Notes: generated by a model from the sequence alone, not told the origin. DNA of 64,000 nt from Sedimentitalea sp042687825 (GCF_042687825.1 NZ_JBHUQE010000009.1:1-64000), one strand, 5' to 3'; numbered from the stretch's first letter, positions 15,697-25,584 are shown. Numbers and translations: made by a program.

Positions 15697-15891
15697 TCAG
15701 CCTTTCTTGATCGGGCAGGTGTTCAGCCCGAGCAGCTTGTAGGCCGGGCAGAAACCGGTCAGTCCGGTCGCCAGCGGGATCAGGCCCACCAGCCCCCACA
15801 GGGTTTTCGGTCCGACAAAGACCAGAGACAGCAGGACCAGTCCGGCGATGATGCGCAGGGCGCGATCCAGATTTCCTTCGTTGCGGGTCAT
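15697..15891 (-). CDS. DUF2892 inner-membrane protein
   Basis: 64 aa with two hydrophobic helices and the YgaP-C-terminal/DUF2892 pattern: NEGNLDRALRIIAGLVLLSLVF, then LVGLIPLATGLTGFCPAYKLLGLNTC. The FCPxYxLLGxNTC motif has conserved cysteines; related domains are fused to rhodanese in YgaP. The ATG at 15891 with GAGAGTGAG upstream is chosen over 15912, which has no ribosome binding site. Promoter-like TTTCCA-17-TAATAT lies upstream in unusually AT-rich sequence (about 15915-15950, minus strand). Confidence 0.75.
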   Translation of the reverse strand: MTRNEGNLDRALRIIAGLVLLSLVFVGPKTLWGLVGLIPLATGLTGFCPAYKLLGLNTCPIKKG

Positions 15892-16024
15892 GTGATTCTC
15901 ACTCTCAAACATTCGTTTTTATTTATATTACGATAGCGGAATGCGAATGGAAAAGAGAAACAGCGTCGCAGATGCGGCATTCTGTTGCAACCCGCTGGTG
16001 TCCTGTGAACGTGGCGGCTTGGGT

Positions 16025-17614
16025 TTAGCGGCGCAGGGCGCCGCGAAACTCGGCAATGCGGAACGCGCCAATCAGGTGCCCGGCGCCGAAATAGGTCACG
16101 ATGCCCAGGGTGACCAGCCCGGCCAGGGCCAGATACCGCCAGCCCGCCATCATCAGCGCGGGCGCCAGCAGTCCGGCCATCAGCCAGAGCACGCCGCCCA
16201 TCACTGCGGCCGCGGCGCAGATGCGTCCCAGGCGGTGGTTAAATCGTGCGTCAAACTGCGCCACGCTGCCCATCGACCGTGTGCCGGCCCATAGCTGCGC
16301 CACCATCGCCCAGGCCGCGACCGTGGTGCCGATGGCGGCGCCGATATAGCCCAGCAGCCAGGCCATCGACACCGCCACCGCGATGTTGACCAGCATCGAG
16401 ACGACCGCATAGCGGAACGGCGTGCGCGTGTCCTCGCGGGCAAAGTACAGTGGTTGCAGCACTTTTTGCAGCACAAAGGCCGGCAGACCCAGCCCATAGA
16501 TCGCCACGGCGGCGGCGGTGGCGGCGCTGTCTGTGGCGTCAAAGGCGCCGCGCTGGAACAGCACCGAAATCAGCGGCAGCGGAATCACCATCAAAGCCAC
16601 TGCCGACGGGATGGTCAGCGCCAGCGACACTTCGCCGGCGCGGCTGAGCGCATGGCGCGCGCCCGCGTCGTCCTGCGCTGCCAGGCGCCGGGACAGGTCG
16701 GGCAGCAGCACCACACCGACGGCTATGCCGACCACCCCCAGCGGCAGCTGGTAGAGGCGGTCGGCATAGCTGAGCCAGGCAATGGCACCATCAAAGAAAC
16801 TGGCCACCTGACGACCGACCAGCAGATTGACCTGCACCACGCCCCCGGCCAGCATGGCGGGCAGGGCGATGATGGCCAGCCGTTTCAAATCCGGGGTCAG
16901 GTGCGGCCAATGGGGGCGGATCGCGAAACCGGCCCGCGCCGCTGCGCGCCACAGCAGCGCCAGCTGCGCCATCCCGGCGATCAGAACGCCCCAGACCAGC
17001 ATCGTGCCGTGATGCAGCCCGTCAGGCGCAGCACCCGCGCCGGATGTGATGCCGACCCGGTCCTGCAGCAGCCCGCTTTCGGCCAGCATAAGAGTACCAA
17101 TCAGAATGATGTTCAGCAGAACCGGCGCGGCGGCGGCGGCCGCGAACCGGCCGGTGGCGTTCAGCACGCCCGACAACAGCGCCGCCAGCGAGATGAACAG
17201 GATATAGGCAAAGGCGATGCGCCCGTATGAGACCGCCAGATCGAACCGCTGATCCCCGGCAAAGCCGCTGGCCATCGCCAGAACCAGCCAGGGCATGCAG
17301 ACCAGGGCCAGCAGGGTAAATCCGATCAGCAGCGTCCCGAGCGCCGAGAACGCATCATTGGCGAAACCTTCGGCGTCATCGCCGTTTTGCAGCTTTTTCG
17401 AGAAAAGCGGGATGAATGCAGTGTTAAAGGCCCCCTCGGCAAAGAACCGGCGGAACATGTTGGGCAGGCTGAAGGCGATCAAAAATGCCTCGGCAACCGG
17501 GCCGGTGCCCAGCCATCCGGCGATCAGGATATCGCGGACAAAACCGAGAATCCGGCTGAGCAGGGTCCAGACTCCGACCGTCAGAAAGCCGGACATCAGT
17601 CGGATCGGCTTCAT
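16025..17614 (-). CDS. murJ: Lipid II flippase MurJ
   Basis: 529 aa MOP-superfamily protein with about 14 transmembrane helices, which flips the peptidoglycan precursor lipid II to the periplasmic face. Typical stretches: FLTVGVWTLLSRILGFVRDILIAGWLGTGPVAEAFLIAFSLPNMFRRFFAEGAFNTAF at the N-terminus and YFAREDTRTPFRYAVVSMLVN later. The start is set at MKPIRLMSG (17614), since the upstream part of the open frame is Arg/Pro-rich and unlike the family. Downstream of glnD in the same orientation, a common alphaproteobacterial pairing. Confidence 0.95.
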   Translation of the reverse strand: MKPIRLMSGFLTVGVWTLLSRILGFVRDILIAGWLGTGPVAEAFLIAFSLPNMFRRFFAEGAFNTAFIPLFSKKLQNGDDAEGFANDAFSALGTLLIGFTLLALVCMPWLVLAMASGFAGDQRFDLAVSYGRIAFAYILFISLAALLSGVLNATGRFAAAAAAPVLLNIILIGTLMLAESGLLQDRVGITSGAGAAPDGLHHGTMLVWGVLIAGMAQLALLWRAAARAGFAIRPHWPHLTPDLKRLAIIALPAMLAGGVVQVNLLVGRQVASFFDGAIAWLSYADRLYQLPLGVVGIAVGVVLLPDLSRRLAAQDDAGARHALSRAGEVSLALTIPSAVALMVIPLPLISVLFQRGAFDATDSAATAAAVAIYGLGLPAFVLQKVLQPLYFAREDTRTPFRYAVVSMLVNIAVAVSMAWLLGYIGAAIGTTVAAWAMVAQLWAGTRSMGSVAQFDARFNHRLGRICAAAAVMGGVLWLMAGLLAPALMMAGWRYLALAGLVTLGIVTYFGAGHLIGAFRIAEFRGALRR

Positions 17615-17773
17615 GATGGTGCCGAATGGGTTGGAACGGTCACGTGGGGCAGGGCCTTGTACTCGGGGATTTTCCCGAGCCTTAGCCGGTTCGCGGCGCC
17701 GGGAAAAGCCGCTTGCCAAACCCGGTCGCCCAGTGTGGCCCCGGGGCGATAGCCCGCCCGGGGCCGCAGCGCG

Positions 17774-20611
17774 TCAGGGCTTGCCGTCTTTGGCGCGCCG
17801 GGCGCCTGCGGTGATCGCCATGCGCAGCCGGGTTTCCAGAAACCGCTGCTTGGATTCGGCATAGTATTTCAGGCCGAACATGTCCTTGACGTAAAAGGTA
17901 TCGACCACCTGTTCGCCATAGGTCGCGATCACCGCGTTGGCGATATAGACATTGGCCGAGGCCAGCGCATGCGCCAGATCATACAGCAGGCCGGGCCGGT
18001 CGCGGGTGTCGACCTCGATAATGGTGTAGATTTCCGAGCCGTCATTATCAAAGCTGATATGGGTCGGCACGTTGAACGCCATTTCCCGCTTCTTGATCTT
18101 GTCGCGCGATTTCAGGGCGTCGCGGGTAATGACCTCTCCCTTGAGGGTCTTGTGGATCATCTGCGTGAGGCGCGGCAGGCGGTCTGCCTCGTAAGGGTGG
18201 CCGTCGCTGTCCTGAATCCAGAACGCATCGGTGACATAGCCGTCCTTGGTGGTATAGCTGCGGGCATCCACCACATTGGCCCCGACCAGCGCCAGCGCCC
18301 CGGCCAGCCGGGCAAAGATGCCCGGGTGATCGGCCATCACGAAACAGGCGCGGGTGGCGTCGCGGTCCTCGTCCGGGTGCAGGTGAATCATCACCTCGCC
18401 GGGGTCATGCGCCTCTTCCAGAGCGCGCAGCATGCGGGCAAAATCGACATGTGCTGTCAGGTGCAGCCCCTGCCAATAGGGCGGGTAATGCCGCGCCGTC
18501 TCGGCCTTGAGAACCGCTTTGGGCCAGTCGGGCAGGGCCTCTCGCAGCGCCTTTTTCGCCTCGGTGCCGCGATTCTCGCGGTTCAGCACCTCCATGCCGT
18601 CATCCAGCGCGCGCCGGGTCTGGCGGTACAGCCCGCGCAACAGCGCGGCCTTCCAGTTGTTCCAGACATTCGGCCCGACGCCGCGAATGTCGCAGACCGT
18701 CAGCACCGTCAGCAGGTCCAGCCGCTTGACCGTCTGCACCGCCTTGGCGAAATCGCGCACTGTGCGCGGATCGGCGATGTCGCGTTTCTGTGCCATGTCC
18801 GACATCAGCAGGTGATAGCGCACCAGCCATTCGACGGTTTCGCTGTCGCTTTTGTTCAGGCCCAGCCGCGGCGCGACCCGGCGGGCGATCTGCGCCCCCA
18901 GAATCGAGTGATCCTCGGGCCGGCCCTTGCCGATGTCATGCAGCAACAGCGCGACATACAGAACCTTGCGGTTCACACCGCGTTCCAGGATGCCCGACGC
19001 GATCGGCAGTTCCTCGACCAGTTCGGCCTTTTCGATCTGGGCCAGGTTGGCGATGCACTGGATCGTGTGCTCGTCCACCGTATAGCTGTGATACATGTTG
19101 AACTGCATCATCGCCACGATGGGTTCGAATTCCGGTACAAAGGCCGCCAGAACCCCCAGTTCGTTCATGCGCCGCAGGGCGCGTTCCGGGTTGCCGTGTT
19201 TCAGCAGCAGGCCCAGAAAGATGCGCTGGGCCTCGCGGTCGTTGCGCATGCCGTCGTCGATCAGGTCCAGGTTGGCCGTGACCAGCCGCATTGCGTCCGG
19301 ATGGATCAGCATGCCGGTGCGCAGACCTTCGTCAAACAGCCGCAGCAAGTTCAGCTTGTCGGCCAGAAAACTGTCGGGGTCCTTGACCCCGATGCGGTTA
19401 TTGATGACGACAAATCCGGGTTTGACCTTGCGGCGGCGGCGAAAGATGCGCTCCAGCAGAGGTTCCGACTTCAGGTGATCCGCTTCCAGTTTGGTCAGAA
19501 AAATGCGGGTCAGATCGCCGACCGCGGTGGCTTGCCGGAAATAGTCCTGCATGAAGAACTCGACGCCGCGCCGGCCAGCCAGGTCCTTGTATCCCATGCG
19601 CTCGGCAATCTGGACCTGAGTATCAAAGGTCAGTTGTTCGGTGGCCCGGCCGGCAAGCAGGTGCAGATGCGCGCGCACCGCCCACAGAAAATCCTCGGCG
19701 GTGACGAAAGTGGCGAATTCCTCGGGTTGGAACACGCCCAGCGGCACCAGCTCGGCGGATTCATGCACCCCGTGGATATATTTGGCGATCCAGTACAGCG
19801 ATTGCAGGTCGCGCAGCCCGCCCTTGCCCTCTTTGACATTGGGTTCGACCATATAGCGCTCACCCTGCTTGCGGTGGCGGTTTTCGCGCTCTTCCAGTTT
19901 GGCCTCGATGAAATCGTGCCCGGTGCCGGAAAACAGATCGCTTTTCAGACGCTGGTCCAGCTTTTCGGCCAATGGCGCATGACCGGCCAGAAACCGGTGT
20001 TCCAGCATCGCGGTGCGGATGGTGAAATCCTCTTGGCCCAGGCGGATGCAATCCTTGATGGTGCGGCTGGAATGGCCGACCTTCAGCTTGAGATCCCAGA
20101 GGATGTAGAGCATCGATTCGATGACGCTCTCGGCCCAGGCCGTGATCTTGTAGGGGGACAGGAACAACAGATCGACATCCGAATAGGGTGCCATCTCGCC
20201 GCGGCCATAGCCGCCCACGCCGATCACTGCGATATGTTCCGCCGCCGTCGGATTCGGGCGCGGATGCAGCGTGGTGCTGGCGACCTTGAGCGCCGCCATC
20301 ACCAGTCCGTCTGTCAGAAAGGTATACGAGCGCGTCAGCGGGCGGGCGTCAAATGGCTGTTCAGCAAAAGCCGCGGCGATTGCCGCGCGCCCGGCCTTTT
20401 GTTGCGCCTGCAGGATCTGCACCAACGCACCGCGCAGCGCGGCGTTGTCGGGGGCGTTGTCGGCGGCCGCGGCGATTTGGGCATCTACCGCAGCGGCGTC
20501 AAAGATTTCGGTGTCCGCGCAGATCAGCGGACCGGAGGCGACGGGATGGAACCGGTCCGGCCGGTCTCGATCAGAATCCGGCGCCGGAGAAGCTTGTTGG
20601 TGCAGGGTCAA
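17774..20611 (-). CDS. glnD: [Protein-PII] uridylyltransferase / uridylyl-removing enzyme
   Basis: 945 aa bifunctional nitrogen sensor that uridylylates PII proteins under low glutamine. Domain order: nucleotidyltransferase with GVGGYGRGEMAPYSDVDLLFL, HD hydrolase with LHDIGKGRPEDHSILGA, and two C-terminal ACT domains (ADHPGIFARLAGAL and TRDRPGLLYDLAHAL). All are intact. The only plausible start is a TTG at 20611, with AGGTGG upstream, lying 41 bases inside the 3' end of the preceding lipoprotein gene, so translation is probably coupled to it. Confidence 0.95.
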   Translation of the reverse strand: MTLHQQASPAPDSDRDRPDRFHPVASGPLICADTEIFDAAAVDAQIAAAADNAPDNAALRGALVQILQAQQKAGRAAIAAAFAEQPFDARPLTRSYTFLTDGLVMAALKVASTTLHPRPNPTAAEHIAVIGVGGYGRGEMAPYSDVDLLFLSPYKITAWAESVIESMLYILWDLKLKVGHSSRTIKDCIRLGQEDFTIRTAMLEHRFLAGHAPLAEKLDQRLKSDLFSGTGHDFIEAKLEERENRHRKQGERYMVEPNVKEGKGGLRDLQSLYWIAKYIHGVHESAELVPLGVFQPEEFATFVTAEDFLWAVRAHLHLLAGRATEQLTFDTQVQIAERMGYKDLAGRRGVEFFMQDYFRQATAVGDLTRIFLTKLEADHLKSEPLLERIFRRRRKVKPGFVVINNRIGVKDPDSFLADKLNLLRLFDEGLRTGMLIHPDAMRLVTANLDLIDDGMRNDREAQRIFLGLLLKHGNPERALRRMNELGVLAAFVPEFEPIVAMMQFNMYHSYTVDEHTIQCIANLAQIEKAELVEELPIASGILERGVNRKVLYVALLLHDIGKGRPEDHSILGAQIARRVAPRLGLNKSDSETVEWLVRYHLLMSDMAQKRDIADPRTVRDFAKAVQTVKRLDLLTVLTVCDIRGVGPNVWNNWKAALLRGLYRQTRRALDDGMEVLNRENRGTEAKKALREALPDWPKAVLKAETARHYPPYWQGLHLTAHVDFARMLRALEEAHDPGEVMIHLHPDEDRDATRACFVMADHPGIFARLAGALALVGANVVDARSYTTKDGYVTDAFWIQDSDGHPYEADRLPRLTQMIHKTLKGEVITRDALKSRDKIKKREMAFNVPTHISFDNDGSEIYTIIEVDTRDRPGLLYDLAHALASANVYIANAVIATYGEQVVDTFYVKDMFGLKYYAESKQRFLETRLRMAITAGARRAKDGKP

Positions 20612-21740
20612 TCACAACCACCTGTCTGTTCTGGATCGTGGCCACCGCCAACCCCCGTTCATTGGTACCATCGGCGCGCAGTCTGAAGATGCCGCCGACG
20701 CCCTGAAAACCGGCGCCCTGGGTCAGAGCCCCGCCGGTCAGCGCATCGGCCTTGCCCGCGCCGACCAGAGCGCCGATCGCGGCGATGCCGTCATAGGCCA
20801 GCCCTCCGATCGGATGCGGCGTTGCGCCATAGGCGGCGGAATAGCGGCTGTTGAACTGCTGCGTCTTGCCCGGGTCGGGCAAGGCGAACCAACCGCCCTG
20901 CACGCCCGGCAGTGCCAGCGTCTGGGACGGGATGTCCCAACGGGTCAGGCCGATATACTGCACGCTGGCCGGCGGCATGCCGGCCTCGGGCAGCAACTGG
21001 CTGAACAGCGGCAAAGCGCCGGCGGTGGTCGAGGTCAGAAAGATCGCATCGGCACCGGCGCCTTCGACCGTGCTGCGGACCTGGGGCACCGTGTCGATGA
21101 CCGATTGCTGGGACAGGTCATAGGCAACCGTTCCGGCCACACGGGCACCGCTGCCGCGCACGGCCGCCTGAATCGCGTCGCGACCCAGCTGGCCGGCCAG
21201 ATCGGTGCCATGCACGACCACGATACTGCTCTTGCCCTGGCGCGCGGCGTACTGCGCCAGCCGCTGCGCGGTATTGGCAAAGGTTGGCCCCAGCACAAAG
21301 ACGTTGCCCCCGGCGATCGCGGTGTTGTTGGAAAAGGACAGCACGTTGATGTTCTGGCCGCGCACCGCCAGCCCGACCGCATTGGCGCTTTCGGCATAGA
21401 CTGGTCCCAGGATGATTTGGGCGCCATCTTTGACCGCCTGGCTGGCCTGAGCCGCCGCCGTCGCGGCGTTGCCGCCGGTGTCATAGACTCGCAGGTCGAT
21501 CTGCACGCCGCTGAGATCGCCGATCGCCAGGCGGGCGGCATTCTCCAGGTTCTGTGCCAGCAGCGCATCGCCGGATTGGGCCGAGCTGCGGGGCACCAGC
21601 AGCGCCACGGGAACCGGTTTGTCTGTGTTGATCGTTGGCCCGCCGCCGGGCAGAGTGTCGCAAGCCGTCAGGACCGCAGCGGTCAGCAGCGCGAGACAGA
21701 ACAGGGCCACCTTGCGGGGCGGGTCGAAAACAGCAAACAT
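20571..21740 (-). CDS. Penicillin-binding protein activator, LpoA/LppC-like lipoprotein
   Basis: 389 aa. Lipoprotein signal peptide with lipobox LTAC (Cys27), then a type I periplasmic-binding fold: VALLVPRSSAQSGDALLAQNLENAARLAI, ILGPVYAESANAV, IGGLAYDGIAAIGALV. This matches the C-terminal domain of LpoA, which stimulates PBP1A in gammaproteobacteria; the N-terminal TPR part of E. coli LpoA is absent. ATG at 21740 with GGGAG; the open frame continues upstream without coding character. Divergent from rsmI, the same linkage seen in gammaproteobacteria (rsmI-lpoA-yraN). Overlaps glnD by 41 bases. Confidence 0.82.
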   Translation of the reverse strand: MFAVFDPPRKVALFCLALLTAAVLTACDTLPGGGPTINTDKPVPVALLVPRSSAQSGDALLAQNLENAARLAIGDLSGVQIDLRVYDTGGNAATAAAQASQAVKDGAQIILGPVYAESANAVGLAVRGQNINVLSFSNNTAIAGGNVFVLGPTFANTAQRLAQYAARQGKSSIVVVHGTDLAGQLGRDAIQAAVRGSGARVAGTVAYDLSQQSVIDTVPQVRSTVEGAGADAIFLTSTTAGALPLFSQLLPEAGMPPASVQYIGLTRWDIPSQTLALPGVQGGWFALPDPGKTQQFNSRYSAAYGATPHPIGGLAYDGIAAIGALVGAGKADALTGGALTQGAGFQGVGGIFRLRADGTNERGLAVATIQNRQVVVIDPAPTSFSGAGF

Positions 21741-21826
21741 GATACGGCAACTCCCTCTTTTCGGCGGCCTCGCAGTGCAGCCTTGTCGATCCGGGATAAT
21801 AAACGTCAACAGGGGCGGGTCCAGCG

Positions 21827-22684
21827 TTGAATCACCAAAAGCTCAGATTGGCCCCCGGGCTGTATTTCGTCGCGACGCCGATCGGCACGGCCCGCGACAT
21901 CACCCTGCGGGCGCTCGACGTGCTGGCCTCGGCGGACGTGATCGCCGCCGAGGACACCCGCAGCCTGCGCCACCTGATGGACATCCATGGGGTACCTCTG
22001 GCCGGTCGGCATGTGCTGGCCTATCACGATCACAGCGGTGGCAATGTGCGCGAACGCCTGCTGCAGGCGCTGGCGCAGGGCCAGTCGGTGGCCTATGCCT
22101 CGGAGGCAGGCATGCCGCTGATCGCCGATCCGGGATATGACCTGAGTCGCGCGGCCAGTGCGGCGGGGCATCTGGTCACCGCCGCGCCCGGCGCCTCGGC
22201 GGTGCTGACGGCGCTGACCCTGGGCGGGTTGCCAACGGATGCGTTCTTTTTCGCAGGCTTCCTGCCAAATGCCACGGCGGCGCGCCGGGCCCGGCTGGAG
22301 ACACTGCGCGACGTGCCCGGCACGCTGGTCTTTTACGAATCGCCGAAACGGGTGGCGGCCAGCCTGGCGGACATGGCGGCGGTGCTGGGGGGCGACCGGC
22401 CGGCCGCCCTGTGCCGGGAACTGACCAAGAAATTCGAGGAGGTCCGGCGCAGCACGCTGGCGGAGCTGGCCGCGGACCTGCAGGCATCCGCAGTCAAGGG
22501 CGAGATCGTTCTGCTGGTGGATCGCGGCCATTCGCCTGCGGTTAACGAGTCCGACATAGACTCCGATCTCAGGACAGCGCTGCAGACGCATTCGGTGCGC
22601 GATGCCGCCGACCTGGTGTCGGGGATGCACGGCATCGCGCGGCGTAAGGTGTACCAGAGAGCTCTGAAACTGGCCAAGGGCTGA
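21827..22684 (+). CDS. rsmI: 16S rRNA (cytidine-1402-2'-O)-methyltransferase
   Basis: 285 aa tetrapyrrole-methylase-fold enzyme that 2'-O-methylates C1402 of 16S rRNA. Motifs: LAPGLYFVATPIGTARDITLRALDVLASADVIAAEDTR, YHDHSGGNVRERLLQ, VAYASEAGMPLIADPGY, VTAAPGASAVLTAL and FFAGFLP, all in order. The start codon is TTG at 21827 with GGGGCGGG upstream. Forms a plus-strand unit with yraN and gshB. Confidence 0.93.
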   Translation: MNHQKLRLAPGLYFVATPIGTARDITLRALDVLASADVIAAEDTRSLRHLMDIHGVPLAGRHVLAYHDHSGGNVRERLLQALAQGQSVAYASEAGMPLIADPGYDLSRAASAAGHLVTAAPGASAVLTALTLGGLPTDAFFFAGFLPNATAARRARLETLRDVPGTLVFYESPKRVAASLADMAAVLGGDRPAALCRELTKKFEEVRRSTLAELAADLQASAVKGEIVLLVDRGHSPAVNESDIDSDLRTALQTHSVRDAADLVSGMHGIARRKVYQRALKLAKG

Positions 22685-22705
22685 CGCGGAGAGAGGGCAA
22701 GGATC

Positions 22706-23074
22706 ATGGCAACCACCAGTGGCGGGCAGATGGCGCATCATTCCGGCGACGCCGCCGAACAGCGCATTGCCGAGGAGTATCTGCGGCGCGGCTATGTGGT
22801 AGACCGCCGGCGCTGGCGCGGCCCGGGCGGCGAAATCGACCTGATCGTGCGCCGGGCCGATCAGGTGGTCTTTGTCGAGGTCAAGAAAAGCCGCAGCATC
22901 GCCGGCGCCGCCGCCCGTGTCAGCCGCCGCCAGATGCAGCGCATCTGCGTTTCGGCGCAGCATTTTCTGGATGACGAACCCCGCGGCCAGTTGACCGAGG
23001 CTCGTTTCGACGTGGCGCTGATGGATGCCGCCGGAGGTTACGAAATCGTCGAAAACGCCTTTGGTCACGACTGA
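22706..23074 (+). CDS. yraN: UPF0102 family endonuclease-like protein
   Basis: 122 aa protein with a Holliday-junction-resolvase/restriction-endonuclease-like core. GEIDLIVRRADQVVFVEVKKSR carries the PD-(D/E)xK-type residues (E-I-D ... E-V-K), with a preceding AAEQRIAEEYLRRGYVV helix. Biochemical role unknown across the family. AAGGATC before the ATG; 21 bases after rsmI and 62 before gshB, so probably one transcript. Confidence 0.85.
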   Translation: MATTSGGQMAHHSGDAAEQRIAEEYLRRGYVVDRRRWRGPGGEIDLIVRRADQVVFVEVKKSRSIAGAAARVSRRQMQRICVSAQHFLDDEPRGQLTEARFDVALMDAAGGYEIVENAFGHD

Positions 23075-23136
23075 TCGGCATTGATCCCGGCCCGGGCCTG
23101 CGCCATGTACGGGGGGCCGTGACAGGGGAAAACGCC

Positions 23137-24072
23137 ATGAAGATCGCCTTTCAGATGGACCCGATCGGGGCCGTGGACATCAACGCGGACAGCTCGTTCC
23201 GCCTGGCCGAAGAGGCACAGGCGCGCGGCCATTCGCTGTTTTTCTACGGGCCGGATCAACTGGCCTATCAAGAGGGGCGGATCACGGCCCGCGGACATGA
23301 CATGACAGTGCAGCGGGTGGCAGGGGACCCGGCAGTGCTGGGCGAGATGCGCGAGGTCGATCTGGGCGATTTCGATGTGGTCTGGCTGCGTCAGGACCCG
23401 CCTTTTGACATGCATTACATCACCTCGACCCATCTGCTGGACCGGCTGGCGCCGACAACCCTGGTGGTGAACGATCCGTTCTGGGTGCGCAACTATCCGG
23501 AAAAGCTGCTGGTGCTGGATTTTCCGGATCTGACGCCGCCGACCACGGTGGCGCGCGACCTGCAGACCATCAAGGCGTTCAAGGCGCGGCACGGCGACAT
23601 CATATTGAAACCGCTCTATGGCAATGGCGGTGCCGGGGTGTTCCGGCTGGACGGCAATGACCGCAACCTGACCTCGCTGCACGAACTGTTCACCGGCTTT
23701 TCCCGCGAGCCGCTGATCGTGCAGAAATTCCTGCCCGATGTCAGCAATGGCGACAAGCGCATCATCCTGGTCGACGGCGAACCGGCGGGGGCGATCAACC
23801 GGGTGCCCGCCGAGGGCGAGACGCGATCCAACATGCATGTGGGCGGGCGGCCGGAAAAGATCGGTCTCAGCGACCGCGACCGCGAGATCTGCGCCCGTAT
23901 CGGCCCGCTTTTGCGCGAAAAGGGCCAGGTCTTTGTCGGCATCGACGTGATCGGCGACTATCTGACCGAAATCAACGTGACCTCTCCGACCGGCATTCAG
24001 GAACTGGAACGCTTTGACGGCGTCAACATCGCCGAGCGCATCTGGCAGGCGATCGAGGCCCGGCGGGCCTGA
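23137..24072 (+). CDS. gshB: Glutathione synthetase
   Basis: 311 aa ATP-grasp ligase that joins gamma-glutamylcysteine and glycine, last step of glutathione synthesis. KIAFQMDPIGAVDINADSSFRLAEEAQARGH at the N-terminus, HYITSTHLLDRL, DIILKPLYGNGGAGVFRL (ATP-binding) and INVTSPTGIQELERF at the C-terminus are typical. ATG at 23137 with AGGGGA upstream is preferred to the GTG at 23119. A glutathione S-transferase is encoded 1.6 kb downstream, beyond comM. Confidence 0.95.
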   Translation: MKIAFQMDPIGAVDINADSSFRLAEEAQARGHSLFFYGPDQLAYQEGRITARGHDMTVQRVAGDPAVLGEMREVDLGDFDVVWLRQDPPFDMHYITSTHLLDRLAPTTLVVNDPFWVRNYPEKLLVLDFPDLTPPTTVARDLQTIKAFKARHGDIILKPLYGNGGAGVFRLDGNDRNLTSLHELFTGFSREPLIVQKFLPDVSNGDKRIILVDGEPAGAINRVPAEGETRSNMHVGGRPEKIGLSDRDREICARIGPLLREKGQVFVGIDVIGDYLTEINVTSPTGIQELERFDGVNIAERIWQAIEARRA

Positions 24073-24075
24073 AGG

Positions 24076-25584
24076 TCACGCTGCCGCGGTCAGGCGGAAA
24101 CTCAGCGCCTCTGCCACATGCGGGCGGCGCACATCGTCACTGTGATCAAGATCGGCAATCGTGCGCGCCACCCGCAGCACCCGGTGATAGCCGCGCGCCG
24201 ACAGCCCGAACCGCTCGGCGGCGCGGATCAGCAGGTCGCGGCCCTCGGCATCCGGCGTTGCGATCTCTTCCAGTTGCGCGCCTTCGGCATCGGCGTTCTG
24301 GCGCAGGCCGGGGGCGCCGCCGAACCGGTCGGACTGGACCTGTCGCGCCGTCGCGACGCGCCGGGCAACGGTGTCCGACGAATCGCCCGAGGCTGGCAGG
24401 TCGAGATCGGTAAAGGCCACCGGCGGCACCTCCAGACGCAGGTCGAACCGGTCCATCAGCGGGCCCGATATCCGCCCCATGTAATCCTCGCCACAGGCCG
24501 GCACCCGGGCGCAGGCGCGCGCCGGGTCGGTCAGATAGCCGCATTTGCACGGGTTGGCGGCGGCCACCAGCATGAACCGGCAGGGGTATTTCACATGCGC
24601 ATTGGCGCGCGCGACCATCACTTCGCCGGTCTCGACCGGCTGGCGCAGGGTTTCCAAAACGGCGCGGCTGAATTCGGGGAACTCGTCCATGAACAGCACG
24701 CCGTTATGCGCCAGGCTGATTTCGCCGGGCCGGGCGTTGCGTCCGCCACCGACAATGGCGGCCATCGAGGCCGTATGATGCGGTTCTCGAAACGGGCGGC
24801 TGCGGTTGATCCCGCCTTCGTCCAGCAGACCGCACAGCGACTGGATCATCGAGGTTTCCAGCGCCTCGGGCGCCGTAAGGGGCGGCAGGATGCCGGGAAT
24901 GCGCGCCGCCAGCATGGATTTCCCCGACCCCGGCGCGCCCACCAGCATCAGGTGGTGCCGCCCGGCGGCGGCGATCTCCAGCGCCCGTTTTGCGCGTTCC
25001 TGCCCCTTGACGTCGCGCAGGTCGCGATCGGGCGGCGGCGATTTCACCTCGCCGGGTTCGGCCGCCGCGATCGGGGCCTGTCCGGTGAAATGGCGCACCA
25101 CCTCGGCCAGGCCGGGGGCGCCGATCACCTGCGCCGCCCCGACCCAGGCCGCTTCGGCGCCCGACGCCTGCGGGCAGAGCAGGCCGCGATCCTCCTGCGC
25201 GGCGGTCATCGCCGCGGGCAGGGCGCCCAGCACCGGCACCAGCGAGCCGTCCAGCGACAATTCGCCCAACGCGACGGTCCCTTCGGCGGCATCGGCGGGC
25301 ACGATGTCCAGTGCCGCCAGCAGCGCCAGGGCGATGGGCAGGTCGAAATGGCTGCCTTCCTTGGGCAGATCGGCGGGCGAAAGGTTGATGGTGATGCGTT
25401 TGCTGGGCAGGGCGATGGCCATGGAACTGAGCGCGCTGCGGACCCGGTCGCGGGCCTCGGACACCGCCTTGTCGGGCAGCCCGACGATGGAAAAGGCCGG
25501 CAATCCGGGGGTAACCGCGCATTGCACCTCGACCAGGCGGGCATCGACCCCCTGAAACGCAACCGTATAGGACCGTGCAACCAT
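24076..25584 (-). CDS. comM: ComM/YifB family Mg-chelatase-like AAA+ ATPase
   Basis: 502 aa. N-terminal Lon-protease-like fold (ARLVEVQCAVTPGLPAFSIVGLPDKAVSEARDRVRSAL), AAA+ domain with Walker A GAPGSGKS at residues 216-223 and Walker B GVLFMDEFPEF, and a C-terminal Mg-chelatase helical domain (GLSARGYHRVLRVARTIADLD). In naturally transformable bacteria ComM is a helicase for branch migration during recombination of incoming DNA. Start MVARSYTVAF (25584) is the family start; the frame extends four codons further. Convergent with gshB, 3 bases between stops. Confidence 0.93.
   Translation of the reverse strand: MVARSYTVAFQGVDARLVEVQCAVTPGLPAFSIVGLPDKAVSEARDRVRSALSSMAIALPSKRITINLSPADLPKEGSHFDLPIALALLAALDIVPADAAEGTVALGELSLDGSLVPVLGALPAAMTAAQEDRGLLCPQASGAEAAWVGAAQVIGAPGLAEVVRHFTGQAPIAAAEPGEVKSPPPDRDLRDVKGQERAKRALEIAAAGRHHLMLVGAPGSGKSMLAARIPGILPPLTAPEALETSMIQSLCGLLDEGGINRSRPFREPHHTASMAAIVGGGRNARPGEISLAHNGVLFMDEFPEFSRAVLETLRQPVETGEVMVARANAHVKYPCRFMLVAAANPCKCGYLTDPARACARVPACGEDYMGRISGPLMDRFDLRLEVPPVAFTDLDLPASGDSSDTVARRVATARQVQSDRFGGAPGLRQNADAEGAQLEEIATPDAEGRDLLIRAAERFGLSARGYHRVLRVARTIADLDHSDDVRRPHVAEALSFRLTAAA

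Noticed and set aside
17969..20686. 905-codon open frame on the plus strand opposite glnD
   Set aside because: High-GC antisense shadow; glnD has every expected domain in the other direction.
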